Below are positions 24,325 to 33,422 of a stretch of 45,913 bases of DNA, piece after piece (the stretch's first letter is position 1; the number at the start of each line of letters is the position of its first letter). The notes beneath the pieces are model-generated. The model did not search any database. It had not been told where the DNA came from and was given only the letters and a program-made list of their open reading frames with translations. This DNA is from Myxococcota bacterium. Its GTDB lineage: Bacteria; Myxococcota_A; UBA9160; UBA4427. The stretch lies in NCBI GenBank assembly GCA_029941885.1, contig JAPYTP010000022.1, forward strand, positions 1 to 45,913. Reading direction: 5' to 3'. A program made the translations under genes and the position numbers.

Positions 24325-25992
24325 TCAGGCCAATCCCAACTGCTTCGGACGTTGTCCCGGACGTTCATCGATGGCACGGGCGATGCTCTCGCCGTTCTCA
24401 GAGATCGGCGTGCCGTTCACGAGCATGTGGCGGATGCCCGATGGCGAATCGGCCGTGAGTCGATCGGCGCCCGCCGGGAAGTCCCGCACGCGTCGGATCT
24501 TTCCCGGTGCGACCTCGTCTGGATCGAAGACGCAGACATCGGCATGCGCGCCTTCACGAAGGACTCCCCGATCCTCGAAGCGGAAGATGCTCGCCGGTTC
24601 GCCGGTCAGCTTGTGAACCGCCCTCTCGAGGGGGATCACACCGCGTTCGCGCACCCAGTTGCCGAGCAGATCCGTCGGGAGCGGTGCGTCACAGAGCATC
24701 CCGACATGGGCGCCCGCGTCGGACAAGCCCATCGCCATCTGCTCCTGTTGCAGGAGGTGCTCGATCCCCTCTTCGTCATCGTTCGCCTGGATGTATCGGA
24801 AGCGCGTCTCGAGATTCTCCTCGAGAGACAGGGCGACCATCGCGTCGAAGGGGTGCTCTCCGCGATCCTTGGCGATGTCGACGAGGTTGCGATCGATCAA
24901 TTCGGCGTGGACTTTCGTCTCAGCGAGCTCGAAATTCTCCCATCGCGTCGGCAGGGGCGTGTGCGTCAGCTCCTCGATCGCCTTCTTGCGCCATTGCGGG
25001 TCTCGATAGCGTTCCCATCGCATCTCCGGCGCCTCGGCGTAGAGCGCGGCGAAACAATCCGCCGAGTCGAAGGCGAAGGGCGACCTCAGCTGGGTCTGGA
25101 GCGTGATCTTGCGAACCGAAATTTGCGGCCAGACCTGCGTATTCCCCTTCTCGAGTTCCTTGCGGTGAACGGCCGAACCATGTTGCCAGAGGCCCGGAAT
25201 GGCGAGCAGCGCCGTGTAGGTCACCGGCACTCCGATGCGGCGTTGGAAGTCGTAGATCTCGTCATAGGCGAAGCCCGAGCCCAGGGTCGCTTCGATCACG
25301 CCCCGGCGAAGCTTCGTGAGCTCACCGGCCATCGTTTCGAACTCGGAAAACTCGCCCACCCGACTACAGACCGGCTTGCCTCCGATCCCGACGTGGGTCG
25401 GAGCAAAACTGGTCGCCAGACCGACGGCGCCCGCCTCCATCGCCTCGCGAACCGACTGGCTCATCGCGGCGACTTCCGCCTCGGTGGCGAACCGCTCATA
25501 GGCCGCCTCGGCACCCATATGGTAGAGCCGCAGCGCGGTGTGTCCCACATAGGCCGCGTAGTTGAGCAGCGTTCCCCGCCTCTCGACCGATGCAAGGTAT
25601 TCAGGGAAGGTCTCGAAGTCCCACGGAATCCCCTCCATCAGGGAGGCCGGATTCATGTCTTCGACCTTTTCGAGGGTGAGCGCGATGTTCTCGCGATCCG
25701 CTTCCCGGGTCGGAGCGATGGAGAATCCGCAGTTGCCTGCGACCACGGTCGTGACGCCATGAAAGCAGGACGGTGTGAGTGCGGGATCCCAGAACACCTG
25801 CGCGTCGTAGTGGGTGTGAATATCGATGAAGCCGGGAGCGACCACCGCCCCGCTCGCGTCGAGCTCTCGATCGCCGGAGAGCCCCGAGCCGATTTCGGCG
25901 ATGCGGCCGTCCTTGACGAGGAGATCGGCCTCGACGCCGGGGGCGCCGGTTCCGTCGATGAGGGTTCCTCCGCGAATCACGATTGACGACAT
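24325..25992 (-). CDS. N-acyl-D-amino-acid deacylase family amidohydrolase
   Basis: This 555 aa metal-dependent amidohydrolase is of the D-aminoacylase type. ATG 25992 has an AAGGAG Shine-Dalgarno. The beta-sandwich leads into VAPGFIDIHTHYDAQVFWDP (metal-binding His59 and His61), then the diagnostic VVAGNCGFSIAP and, near the end, SDAGAHVGMLCDAPLPTDLL. The C-terminal return to a beta-sandwich includes RGVLREGAHADVCVFDPDEV. Members hydrolyse N-acyl-D-amino acids or related amides and dihydropyrimidine-like rings. The exact substrate is unknown. The gene is directly coupled to the BKACE gene, and both could serve one degradation route. Confidence 0.9.
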   Translation of the reverse strand: MSSIVIRGGTLIDGTGAPGVEADLLVKDGRIAEIGSGLSGDRELDASGAVVAPGFIDIHTHYDAQVFWDPALTPSCFHGVTTVVAGNCGFSIAPTREADRENIALTLEKVEDMNPASLMEGIPWDFETFPEYLASVERRGTLLNYAAYVGHTALRLYHMGAEAAYERFATEAEVAAMSQSVREAMEAGAVGLATSFAPTHVGIGGKPVCSRVGEFSEFETMAGELTKLRRGVIEATLGSGFAYDEIYDFQRRIGVPVTYTALLAIPGLWQHGSAVHRKELEKGNTQVWPQISVRKITLQTQLRSPFAFDSADCFAALYAEAPEMRWERYRDPQWRKKAIEELTHTPLPTRWENFELAETKVHAELIDRNLVDIAKDRGEHPFDAMVALSLEENLETRFRYIQANDDEEGIEHLLQQEQMAMGLSDAGAHVGMLCDAPLPTDLLGNWVRERGVIPLERAVHKLTGEPASIFRFEDRGVLREGAHADVCVFDPDEVAPGKIRRVRDFPAGADRLTADSPSGIRHMLVNGTPISENGESIARAIDERPGQRPKQLGLA

Positions 25993-26190
25993 GGTCGATC
26001 TCCTTTCCCTTCGGTCTCGAAGTACGCGCCTCGCGCGAGCATCGGTCCCGAGCAACCCGTCCAACTTCGCCCGCCCCCTGAGCATCGCAACCCGCGCGAC
26101 CCGGTGCCAGCGCGGATTCGGGGCCGGGGTGAGCAGGCGAAGCGCAATTCGATGCGCCGGATCGGTGGGCACGCGTGCGCGCCGGTGCGC

Positions 26191-27390
26191 TCAGTCCAGG
26201 GGAAGCACGACCTCCGGCAGCGGATGCCGATAGAGCCTGGCGGCGTTTTGACTGCACATCATGCGGAGCTCGTCGTTCGGGATGTCACCCCAGAGTTCGC
26301 TGATGACGCTCTGGCTGTTCGGCCAGGTTCCGTCGCCGTGCGGGTAGTCGGTCTCGAAGAGCACGTTTTCGATTCCGATCCGGTGCCGCGTCACGATCGT
26401 GCCCGGATCGTCGAGGGTACAGAACCAGAAATTGCGCTTGAGGACGTCCGCGGGGCGCTCCGCCCAGCCCATTCCATAGCCGGATCGATCGATGATGTTG
26501 TCGAGCCGATCCATCAGCATCGCCACCCAGCCGATGCCGCCTTCCGACATCGCGATCTTCAGGTTCGGATGTTTGACCGGGTATTCGGACCAGAGCCACT
26601 CGGCACAGGCGGCGAGCGAGAGCTGGCCAAACATGGTCGCGCCAAGCTGCAGCATGGGGCCACCCTCCGGGGTCGGATACATGCCGGAACTCCCGACGTG
26701 GAGCGAGATGACGGTGTCCGTATCGACGCAGGCCTGGATGATCGGGTCCCAATGTTCGCGGTCCCAAAGGTTCGGCATGCCGACGGCATGCGGGCGCTCG
26801 GGGAAGGTCACCGAGACGAAGCCACGCTCCGCGTTTCGGTGGATCTCCTCGACGGCCCACTCGGGATTCTGGAGGTACGTGATGCCGCAGGGAATGATTC
26901 GCTCCGGATTCGGCTTGTACCACTCTTCGTAGAGCCAATCGTTCCATGCACGCACACACGCGCGTCCGACTTCCTTGTCCTTCGCGTTGGCGAAGATGCG
27001 ACCGCAGAAGCCTGTGATCGCGGAGGGGAAGTTCAGCTGGGCCCAGATGCCACCGACGTCCATGTCCCTCAGTCGAGCATTGATGTCGTAGCAGCCAGGG
27101 CGCATGTGCTCGAAACGGAACGGCTCGAGCCGAACCGATTCCGGTCGGCGCCCCGCCACGGCGTTCATGCCGACCTGGCTGTAGACATCGCCCTCGAATT
27201 GCCAGACTTCGTGGCCCTCGGGTGTCTCGATCAACTGCGGACCGCGATCGCGGACGTTCGCCGGGAGATGGCGCTCGAAGAGCCAAGGCGGTTCGACCAC
27301 GTGATCGTCCACTGAGATGATCGTGTACTCGACCTCGCTCGGCTCGGGCTCGGGCAGGAAGAGTTCGGGGTCGAGTTGAGCGGCGGCCAT
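26191..27390 (-). CDS. Amidohydrolase-2 family metal-dependent hydrolase
   Basis: This 399 aa TIM-barrel protein belongs to the PF04909 type. ATG 27390 has GGAG about 9 nt upstream. The N-terminal SVDDHVVEPPWLFERHLP holds the DxH variant metal site. It also has FPSAITGFCGRIFANAKDKE, ISLHVGSSGMYP and VLFETDYPHGDGTWPNS (late Asp/His). This subgroup is frequent next to acyl-CoA and luciferase-like oxidoreductases in steroid, terpenoid or aromatic breakdown loci. Hydrolase and decarboxylase activities both occur in the family, so no reaction is assigned. It is divergent from the SDR at 27524, with 133 bp between them. Confidence 0.88.
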   Translation of the reverse strand: MAAAQLDPELFLPEPEPSEVEYTIISVDDHVVEPPWLFERHLPANVRDRGPQLIETPEGHEVWQFEGDVYSQVGMNAVAGRRPESVRLEPFRFEHMRPGCYDINARLRDMDVGGIWAQLNFPSAITGFCGRIFANAKDKEVGRACVRAWNDWLYEEWYKPNPERIIPCGITYLQNPEWAVEEIHRNAERGFVSVTFPERPHAVGMPNLWDREHWDPIIQACVDTDTVISLHVGSSGMYPTPEGGPMLQLGATMFGQLSLAACAEWLWSEYPVKHPNLKIAMSEGGIGWVAMLMDRLDNIIDRSGYGMGWAERPADVLKRNFWFCTLDDPGTIVTRHRIGIENVLFETDYPHGDGTWPNSQSVISELWGDIPNDELRMMCSQNAARLYRHPLPEVVLPLD

Positions 27391-27523
27391 GTCGGATCTC
27401 CGTCGTCCACGGATTCGTGGGTGCTTGGGCGCGGGTCCCGTCTGCGGGTTCCATCGCCAGTCGAGAGACGATATGAAAGCCGGAGGTCTTTGGCAGCTCC
27501 CCTCGACATGCGAGAATGCGGAC

Positions 27524-28504
27524 ATGAGTGAACTCAGATTCGACGACAGGGTGGCGATCGTGACCGGCGCGGGCGGAGGGTTGGGGCGCGAGTACGCCCT
27601 GCTGCTGGCCTCCCGCGGTGCCAGGGTGCTCGTGAACGATTACGGGGGCGACACGCGGGGCCGCGGGCGTTCGACCGGGCCGGCGGCCGCGGTCGCAAAG
27701 GAAATCGAGGCCGAGGGTGGCATTGCGGCCGCCAATGGCGAGTCGGTCGCCGAGTCCGAAGGCGGTGCCGCGATCGTGCGGGACGCGATCGACCGCTTCG
27801 GCCGGGTCGACATCGTGGTGCACAATGCCGGAATCGGAAGCGGAGTCGGTGCTTTCGAAGACCTCGAGGACGAGCATATCCGTGCGGTCATCGGGACCCA
27901 CCTGTTCGGGGCCTTCCACGTTCTTCGACCCGCGTGGCGGGTCATGAAGGAACAGGGCTACGGCCGCGTGGTGAATACTTCGTCTTCCACCGCCCTCGGC
28001 GTCGATGGAAGCTTCGACTATCCCGCGGCGAAGGCGGGGCTGATCGGCCTGTCCCGGTCGCTCGCCGTTGACGGTCGGCAGCATGGGATCCGGGTGAATG
28101 CGATCATGCCGCTCGCCTATACGCGAATGGCTGCAGGCGTACGGAATCAGGCCGTGCGCGAGTGGATGGAAGGAACGTTTCCGCCGCGCAAGGTCGCCGC
28201 ACTCGTCGCCTACTTGTGCCACGAAGAAGTGCCGGTGAGCGGTGACATCTTCTCCGTTGGCGGCGGTCGCGCCGCTCGTGTCACGACGACGGTCTATCCG
28301 GGTTTCAAGGAAGACGAGCCGACCCTCGAGTCGATCCGTGACCACTGGGACGAGGTCATGGCCGGAGGCGACCCGCAGATCGCCCTCGACGGCGCCGTGG
28401 ATGCCGCCCTGATGGACGATGGCTTCAGCGCGATCGACGGCGCCTCGCTCAAGGAGGCCCCGTCGGCCAGCGATCCAGCGTCGGCGAAGGATGCCGCGAG
28501 CTGA
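27524..28504 (+). CDS. SDR-family dehydrogenase (MFE-2/hydroxyacyl-CoA-dehydrogenase-like)
   Basis: This 326 aa oxidoreductase has the NAD(P) motif TGAGGGLGREYA, HNAGIG in place of NNAG, catalytic Ser in NTSSSTALG and the Tyr-Lys pair in SFDYPAAKAG. The loop VNDYGGDTRGRGRS resembles the LGG-rich loop of the peroxisomal multifunctional enzyme type 2 dehydrogenase domain, which acts on 3-hydroxyacyl-CoAs. The 25-30 residue acidic Ala-rich C-terminal tail is not part of the fold. It ends 14 bp from the convergent LLM gene. The substrate is probably a CoA thioester, by similarity only. Confidence 0.88.
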   Translation: MSELRFDDRVAIVTGAGGGLGREYALLLASRGARVLVNDYGGDTRGRGRSTGPAAAVAKEIEAEGGIAAANGESVAESEGGAAIVRDAIDRFGRVDIVVHNAGIGSGVGAFEDLEDEHIRAVIGTHLFGAFHVLRPAWRVMKEQGYGRVVNTSSSTALGVDGSFDYPAAKAGLIGLSRSLAVDGRQHGIRVNAIMPLAYTRMAAGVRNQAVREWMEGTFPPRKVAALVAYLCHEEVPVSGDIFSVGGGRAARVTTTVYPGFKEDEPTLESIRDHWDEVMAGGDPQIALDGAVDAALMDDGFSAIDGASLKEAPSASDPASAKDAAS

Positions 28505-28518
28505 GGGAGCGACGGGGT

Positions 28519-29541
28519 TCAGGCACCCTGTAGTTTGGCGATCACCTTGCGTGCGGCTGCGTCATTGTTCGGATCTTTCGGGACCGGAAAGAGGATCCGC
28601 TCCGCGACGTCGTCGTATTCCCCGAGCAGGACGTCGGCGATCTCGTCGTAGGTGCCGGCCGGGACGAAGGCGCGCAGGATCTCGTCGGTCACGAGATCGT
28701 TCATCTCTGCCCATCGGCCTTCCCGTGTGTACTGTCGAAGCGTCTCCCCGACCTCGCGCCAGCCGTGGTACTCGAGTGCAGGCCAGTAGGCGGGCGTACT
28801 CAGCGTAAAGACCAGGGTCTCGCGGGCGGCCTGGATCTCGGCTTCGACCTCCGCGGCGCTTGCGCCGGTCGCGATCATCGGTCCTGCGGTGAGTTCGATC
28901 CTCAGATCCCGCCCCGCCTCTTTCGTGCCCTCTTCGAGTCGAGGCCGCGTCACGGCGCGCAAATAACGGGCCTCGCTATTGGTGGGATGGGTCTGGAGTG
29001 CGTCGCCCACTTTTCCGACTGCGCGCGTCATCAACGGTCCGACCGCTCCCATCAGGATCGACGGGGCGCCACACTCGAGCGGTCCCGGATTGAAAAAGGG
29101 CTGCATCCGGTTGAGTGTGTAGGACTCGCTTTCGAAGTCGAGCGGCATGTTGTCCTGGAATGTGTCGAAACAGGCGCGCACGGCGCCGACATAATCCGTG
29201 AGTCGCGCGGCGGGCGCGCTCCAGGGCATCCCAAAACGGCCGACGATGTTGCCCTTGACCTGGGTGCCGAGCCCGAGTTGGAATCGTCCGTTCGAATAAT
29301 CCTGGAGATCCCACGCGCCCTGGGCCGCCAACATCGGACTTCGGGCGAAGGCGACGAGCACGCCCTGGCTCACGCGGAGAGTCGAGGTCGCCCCGAGTGC
29401 CGCCATCGACGAGAGCATCCCATCGTGAACTGCCTCGGCGACCGAGAGCGTGTCGTAGCCCAGGGATTCGACCCGCTGCGCGTGGGTGACCACGTCGCGC
29501 AGGGCGACATCTGCCCCCATCGTGGCAGTGACTTTCAACAT
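28519..29541 (-). CDS. LLM-class F420-dependent oxidoreductase (TIGR03617-like)
   Basis: This 340 aa luciferase-like oxidoreductase starts at ATG 29541 (MLKVTATMGADV), with GGAG upstream. It contains ESLGYDTLSVAEAVHDGM, RVSQGVLVAFARSPMLAAQ, LQDYSNGRFQLGLGTQVKG and PSILMGAVGPLMTRAVGKVG, all typical of the TIGR03617-like branch of F420-dependent enzymes found with acyl-CoA degradation genes. The cofactor (F420 versus FMN) is inferred from family, not shown. The open frame runs 96 codons upstream, but that part is antisense-like. The gene is divergent from another LLM gene, with a 296 bp gap. Confidence 0.87.
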   Translation of the reverse strand: MLKVTATMGADVALRDVVTHAQRVESLGYDTLSVAEAVHDGMLSSMAALGATSTLRVSQGVLVAFARSPMLAAQGAWDLQDYSNGRFQLGLGTQVKGNIVGRFGMPWSAPAARLTDYVGAVRACFDTFQDNMPLDFESESYTLNRMQPFFNPGPLECGAPSILMGAVGPLMTRAVGKVGDALQTHPTNSEARYLRAVTRPRLEEGTKEAGRDLRIELTAGPMIATGASAAEVEAEIQAARETLVFTLSTPAYWPALEYHGWREVGETLRQYTREGRWAEMNDLVTDEILRAFVPAGTYDEIADVLLGEYDDVAERILFPVPKDPNNDAAARKVIAKLQGA

Positions 29542-29837
29542 CGTTCTCGACTCCTTCGACTCTGCTCTTCCGGCCTGCGAAAGCCGGGCCCCGGCTCGAT
29601 CGGGGGCGATCCAGAGTAGACGCCTGTCCGGCGAATCGCCGCTCGTTCGTGGACCTTCGACGAATCCGGCCCCCATCGACTCCGCCTCGAGGGGTGTTCT
29701 GGCGCGTCGCGGCCGACCCCGACTCGGCGAACGAGATCGATGTTCGGTTCGCGATCCCCCGGCGCCTCGACCGGAGTTGAGCCGGATCGACAGCGCCGTA
29801 TGATCCGCCCACCCCCAATCCAGGAGCACTTTCTGTC

Positions 29838-30824
29838 GTGCCGACTGCCCTGCGTCTCAATATGACCGGCCACTCCGATGACCCGACGCTCGAGTCCGGG
29901 CGCTACCGCGCCGCGATCGAGATGGCCGGATTCGCGGAGAAGCATGGCTTCGCCGTTGTCAGCGTCGAGGAACATCACGTCGCCGAGAACGGCTGGCTCC
30001 CCTCCCCATTGACCCTCGCCGCGGCGATCATCGGTCGCACCGAAACGATCGCCGTCAATTGCACGGCGCTCCTGATCACGCTCTACGACCCGATTCGGCT
30101 TGCGGAGGACATCGCCGTCCTCGACCTCTGCAGCGGGGGACGTTTCAGCTTCGTGGCCGGGATCGGCTATCGACCCGTGGAATACGCGGCGCTCGACAAG
30201 GACTGGGACGCACGTGGCAAACAGATGGACCATACGATCGAGACTCTGCTCAAGGCCTGGAGTGGCGATACCTTCGAGTACAACGGTCAAATGATCCGGG
30301 TGACGCCCGTTCCGGTCTCCAAGCCATACCCTCCGTTCGCGATCGGTGGCATGAGCAAGCCGGCCGTCCGTCGGGCCGCGCGATTCGGGCTTCCCCTCTA
30401 CCTGCCGATGGAGATGCCAGAATTGTCGGACCTCTACCGGTCGGAACTCGCGCGGCTCGGGATGAAGGGCATCGTCGCGCATCCCGCCGAAGAGAATTCG
30501 ATGATCTTCATCGACGAGGATCCAGAACGGGCCTGGCAGGAACTCGCGCCCTATTTCCTGCGAGAGGGCCGCGAGTACTCGGACTGGAAGCGGGCGGGTG
30601 TGCCGAGGCCGGGTGAAGAACCGGTGAGTGGAGTCGATGGTCTGCGCAGCCAGAAGCGCTACGAGATTCTCACGCCCTCGGAATGCATCGCCCGAATCGA
30701 AGAGCATGGACCGGAATTCACACCCTGCCTCCATCCGCTCTGTGGTGGGATCCCGGTCGAGCGCGCCTGGCAGGGCCTCGAGCTCTATGTGAACGAGGTG
30801 CTCCCCGCGATCGGCGGCGCGTAG
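29838..30824 (+). CDS. LLM-class flavin-dependent oxidoreductase
   Basis: This 328 aa protein has the TIM-barrel luciferase fold. Its family features include GFAVVSVEEHHVAENG, ETIAVNCTALLITLYDPIRL, AEDIAVLDLCSGGRFSFVAG and YPPFAIGGMSKPAVRRAARF. It probably uses reduced flavin or F420 with a small hydrophobic or CoA-linked substrate. Start is GTG 29838; AGGAG lies about 12 nt upstream, a longer spacer than usual. The divergent LLM gene at 28519-29541 is only distantly similar, so this is not a tandem duplication. Confidence 0.86.
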   Translation: MPTALRLNMTGHSDDPTLESGRYRAAIEMAGFAEKHGFAVVSVEEHHVAENGWLPSPLTLAAAIIGRTETIAVNCTALLITLYDPIRLAEDIAVLDLCSGGRFSFVAGIGYRPVEYAALDKDWDARGKQMDHTIETLLKAWSGDTFEYNGQMIRVTPVPVSKPYPPFAIGGMSKPAVRRAARFGLPLYLPMEMPELSDLYRSELARLGMKGIVAHPAEENSMIFIDEDPERAWQELAPYFLREGREYSDWKRAGVPRPGEEPVSGVDGLRSQKRYEILTPSECIARIEEHGPEFTPCLHPLCGGIPVERAWQGLELYVNEVLPAIGGA

Positions 30825-30906
30825 TTCGGACTCCGGGAGAGCGATTCTGATCGGCTAGACTGCGCTCCCTCGCGGACGGGACTCCGCGATCAACGCAGGA
30901 GAACCC

Positions 30907-32070
30907 TTGCCTGATTCGGCCTTGATCCAAGCTGCTCTCGACCTGCGCGAATTGATCGAATCCGAAGTCGATGCGATGGAACGGGACTGCACGATGAGTG
31001 GGCCCGTCGTCGATGCGATCACGCAGACAGGACTCTTTCGAATGAGTACGCCGAAAGAAATCGGCGGCCTCGAGGTCGATATCGGCACGATTCAGGCAGT
31101 CTGCGAGGCGATCTCCTTTGCCGACGGCGCGACGGGCTGGGCCTTCACCCAGAACACGATCACCGGTGCCTATCTCTCGTATATCGATCCCGAATTCGCG
31201 AAACCCTTCGCATCCCTGCGCGCCGGTGCGGGTCATTTCGCCCCGATCGGTGTCGCGCACGAAGAAGACGGCGGATTTCGGGTTTCGGGGAGCTGGCAAT
31301 TCGCGAGTGGCTCGGGACATGCCGAGTTCATGGGCGGTGGCGCGATCGTCATGCGGGACGGGGCGCCCGCCCCGATCGGCGCGAATGGAAAGCTCCCGGT
31401 GATCGGGTTCTTCGTGCCCGCCGACAAGGCCAGCTTGAAGGGAAATTGGGACACGATGGGCCTACGCGGAACCGGAAGCTTCGACTACGAGATCCCCGAG
31501 CAATTCGTCGAAACCGGAGCGACCTGGTACGTGAACATGGGTTATGCACCGCATCGGAGTGGCGGCGCGGTCTACGCCGTCGGTCCCCAGGCCTATGGCA
31601 GCATCGGGACTTCCTCCTGGGCGATCGGCGTGGCGGCGCGTGCACTGCACGAGATTGCCGAGATCGCCAGAGCGGGACGGACTCGTCTGGGCTCCCCGCC
31701 CTTGCGCGAGCAGACCGAGTTCCAGCGGGATTTCGGCTTCCACCAGACAGCGGTCGAGTCCGCCCGCATCCAGCTGCGCGTGATCTACGAGCGGGCCGTC
31801 GAGTTGATCGAGGGCGGCGCTCCGGAGTCGGAATGTTCCGAGGCGGTTCGCCAGACGAAGGCGCACGCCAACTACATCGTCAAGCAGATCGCCAAGCCCG
31901 CGATCGTGTTCGCTTGGGAGGCTTCGGGCAGCGCGGGCATGCGCAATCCGAGTCGCTTGCAGCGATGCTTCCGAGATATCCATATCGGCGCGGGACATCA
32001 GGTCTTCGATGATCGGGGCTATCGCGAGGCCGCCAAGCCCACGCTCGGGCTCGAACCCGCGCCCTTCTAG
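30907..32070 (+). CDS. HsaA/HpaB-like acyl-CoA-dehydrogenase-fold flavin monooxygenase
   Basis: This 387 aa protein has the acyl-CoA dehydrogenase fold. Features are GLFRMSTPKEIGGLEVD, WAFTQNTITGAYLSYI, GFRVSGSWQFASGSGHAEF, WDTMGLRGTGSFDYEIPEQF and the C-terminal AGMRNPSRLQRCFRDIHIG with HQVFDD. The last pattern resembles the hydroxylase component of two-component monooxygenases (HsaA, p-hydroxyphenylacetate hydroxylase type), and the missing catalytic Glu of true dehydrogenases supports that. No flavin reductase gene is adjacent. The start is TTG at 30907, with AGGAGA 6-7 nt upstream. A CMD-family gene follows 47 bp later. Confidence 0.85.
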   Translation: MPDSALIQAALDLRELIESEVDAMERDCTMSGPVVDAITQTGLFRMSTPKEIGGLEVDIGTIQAVCEAISFADGATGWAFTQNTITGAYLSYIDPEFAKPFASLRAGAGHFAPIGVAHEEDGGFRVSGSWQFASGSGHAEFMGGGAIVMRDGAPAPIGANGKLPVIGFFVPADKASLKGNWDTMGLRGTGSFDYEIPEQFVETGATWYVNMGYAPHRSGGAVYAVGPQAYGSIGTSSWAIGVAARALHEIAEIARAGRTRLGSPPLREQTEFQRDFGFHQTAVESARIQLRVIYERAVELIEGGAPESECSEAVRQTKAHANYIVKQIAKPAIVFAWEASGSAGMRNPSRLQRCFRDIHIGAGHQVFDDRGYREAAKPTLGLEPAPF

Positions 32071-32117
32071 ACCCAGCTCCCACGGTCACGAATGCGACCG
32101 ACAACGAGGAAGACACG

Positions 32118-32471
32118 ATGGACGACGAAGAACGAGAAAAGCTCATCACCCAGATCGCGAGTGCGCTCCCCTTTCCAAAGGAGATCGAGAACGATTTCGC
32201 TGCCTTCACCGCGGACACCGTCATGGGGGGACTCTGGTCCCGAATGGGAATCGCCCCCCGTGAGCGCAGCATGATCACGATCGCTGCGCTCACCGCACTG
32301 GATCGCCCCCACGAACTCGAGATCCACCTCGGACTCGGGATCGACAACGGCCTTTCGCGAGAAGAGATCTGCGAAGTGATCATGCACATGGCCGTCTACG
32401 GCGGTTGGCCTGTCGCGGTCGAGGCGATGCGCACGGCCAAGCAGGTCTTCGAAGCCCGGGACGAGGGCTAG
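32118..32471 (+). CDS. Carboxymuconolactone decarboxylase (CMD) family protein
   Basis: This 117 aa protein has the CMD fold: RSMITIAALTALDRPHELEI, then HLGLGIDNGLSREEICEVIM and HMAVYGGWPVAVEAMRTAKQ. It lacks the CxxC pair of AhpD-type antioxidant members, so it is closer to 4-carboxymuconolactone decarboxylase-like proteins. The exact substrate is unknown; that enzyme family acts in protocatechuate and related ring-cleavage pathways. GAGGAAG lies just before the ATG. It follows the HsaA-like gene on the same strand and ends 15 bp from the convergent LLM gene. Confidence 0.85.
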   Translation: MDDEEREKLITQIASALPFPKEIENDFAAFTADTVMGGLWSRMGIAPRERSMITIAALTALDRPHELEIHLGLGIDNGLSREEICEVIMHMAVYGGWPVAVEAMRTAKQVFEARDEG

Positions 32472-32486
32472 CGCCTTCCGCTTCGC

Positions 32487-33353
32487 TCAGATCGCGATGA
32501 ATCGTTCCGCGAAGGCTTCGATCGCCTTCTTCTTTGCGTCGAGATCCGCGAACGCTCGATCCTTGTAGCCCCAGGCCATGCCCATGGTGGCCGTGACCCC
32601 TCTTCGCGCGAGATCCTCGTAGAGATCCTGGGAGGGATCGGCGTTCGGGATCACGAAGATCTCGAAATCCTCTGAGACCGCATGGCCCTCGGCCCGCCTT
32701 CGTTCCAATCGGCCCACGAGATCCTCGAGCAGCTCGTGGACTTCCGGAAGGTCGTAGTTCATCCCGAGCCAACCGTCCTGTCCGACCGCTCGCGCGAGCG
32801 CCGCGGAACTCTTGCCTCCGATCCAGATCGGAATCGGTCCAGCCGGCTTGGGCGCGATTCCCGTCGTCGGGAAATCGAAGAATTCCCCGTGGTAGTCGAC
32901 CTCCTCCTCGGTCCAGAACCGTCGGATGATCTCGAGCATCTCGTCCATTCGGCGCCCCCGTCCACGAACCGGGTGACCGAGTAGAGCGATCTCCTCGGTG
33001 AGCCAGCCCGCCCCCACCCCCAAACGAAAGCGACCGGGACACATCAAATCCAGGGTGGCCACCGCGGTGGCCCCCGAAAAGGGCTCGCGCAGAGGCAGGA
33101 CAGAGACGTAGGTCATGACCTCGAGGGTCGAAGTCGATGCGAGAACCGCTGCGGCTGTGACGAGGGGATCGGGAAAATCCGATCGCAGGTCGAAGGGGGT
33201 TGGTCCACCGGACGGGTGCTGTGAATCGAATCGCAGGGGGACCGCGACGTGATCCGCAAGCGCGATCCCGCGATACCCATTGGCCTCCGCTGCGCGGGCG
33301 ACCTCGATCGTTTGATAGGGATCTTCATCGATATAGCCGAGCCAGAAATCCAA
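32487..33353 (-). CDS. LLM-class F420-dependent oxidoreductase (TIGR03619-like)
   Basis: This 288 aa luciferase-like protein starts LDFWLGYIDEDPYQTIEVAR. I place the start at TTG 33353, where GGGAG lies about 8 nt upstream. Family landmarks are GYRGIALADHVAVPL, TLEVMTYVSVLPLREPFSGA, DLMCPGRFRLGVGAGWLTEE and GPIPIWIGGKSSAALARAVG. The open frame runs hundreds of codons further upstream, overlapping the divergent gene; that is spurious. It resembles the TIGR03619 group. With the HsaA-like and CMD genes on the other strand it could serve a single degradation route. Confidence 0.84.
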   Translation of the reverse strand: MDFWLGYIDEDPYQTIEVARAAEANGYRGIALADHVAVPLRFDSQHPSGGPTPFDLRSDFPDPLVTAAAVLASTSTLEVMTYVSVLPLREPFSGATAVATLDLMCPGRFRLGVGAGWLTEEIALLGHPVRGRGRRMDEMLEIIRRFWTEEEVDYHGEFFDFPTTGIAPKPAGPIPIWIGGKSSAALARAVGQDGWLGMNYDLPEVHELLEDLVGRLERRRAEGHAVSEDFEIFVIPNADPSQDLYEDLARRGVTATMGMAWGYKDRAFADLDAKKKAIEAFAERFIAI

Positions 33354-33422
33354 GAATCCACTCCCTCGAAAGCATTCGGCCGCCTCTCCCCATGCGGGGC
33401 GTCGGCACGTTATCGTGTCGCG

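Noticed and set aside
24352..25986. A 544-codon plus-strand frame opposite the D-aminoacylase gene
   Set aside because: It is a shadow of the deacylase, whose HxH and GNCGFSIAP motifs are unmistakable.
26285..28345. A 686-codon minus-strand frame across the amidohydrolase and SDR genes
   Set aside because: It crosses two real genes in other frames and shows no family signature.
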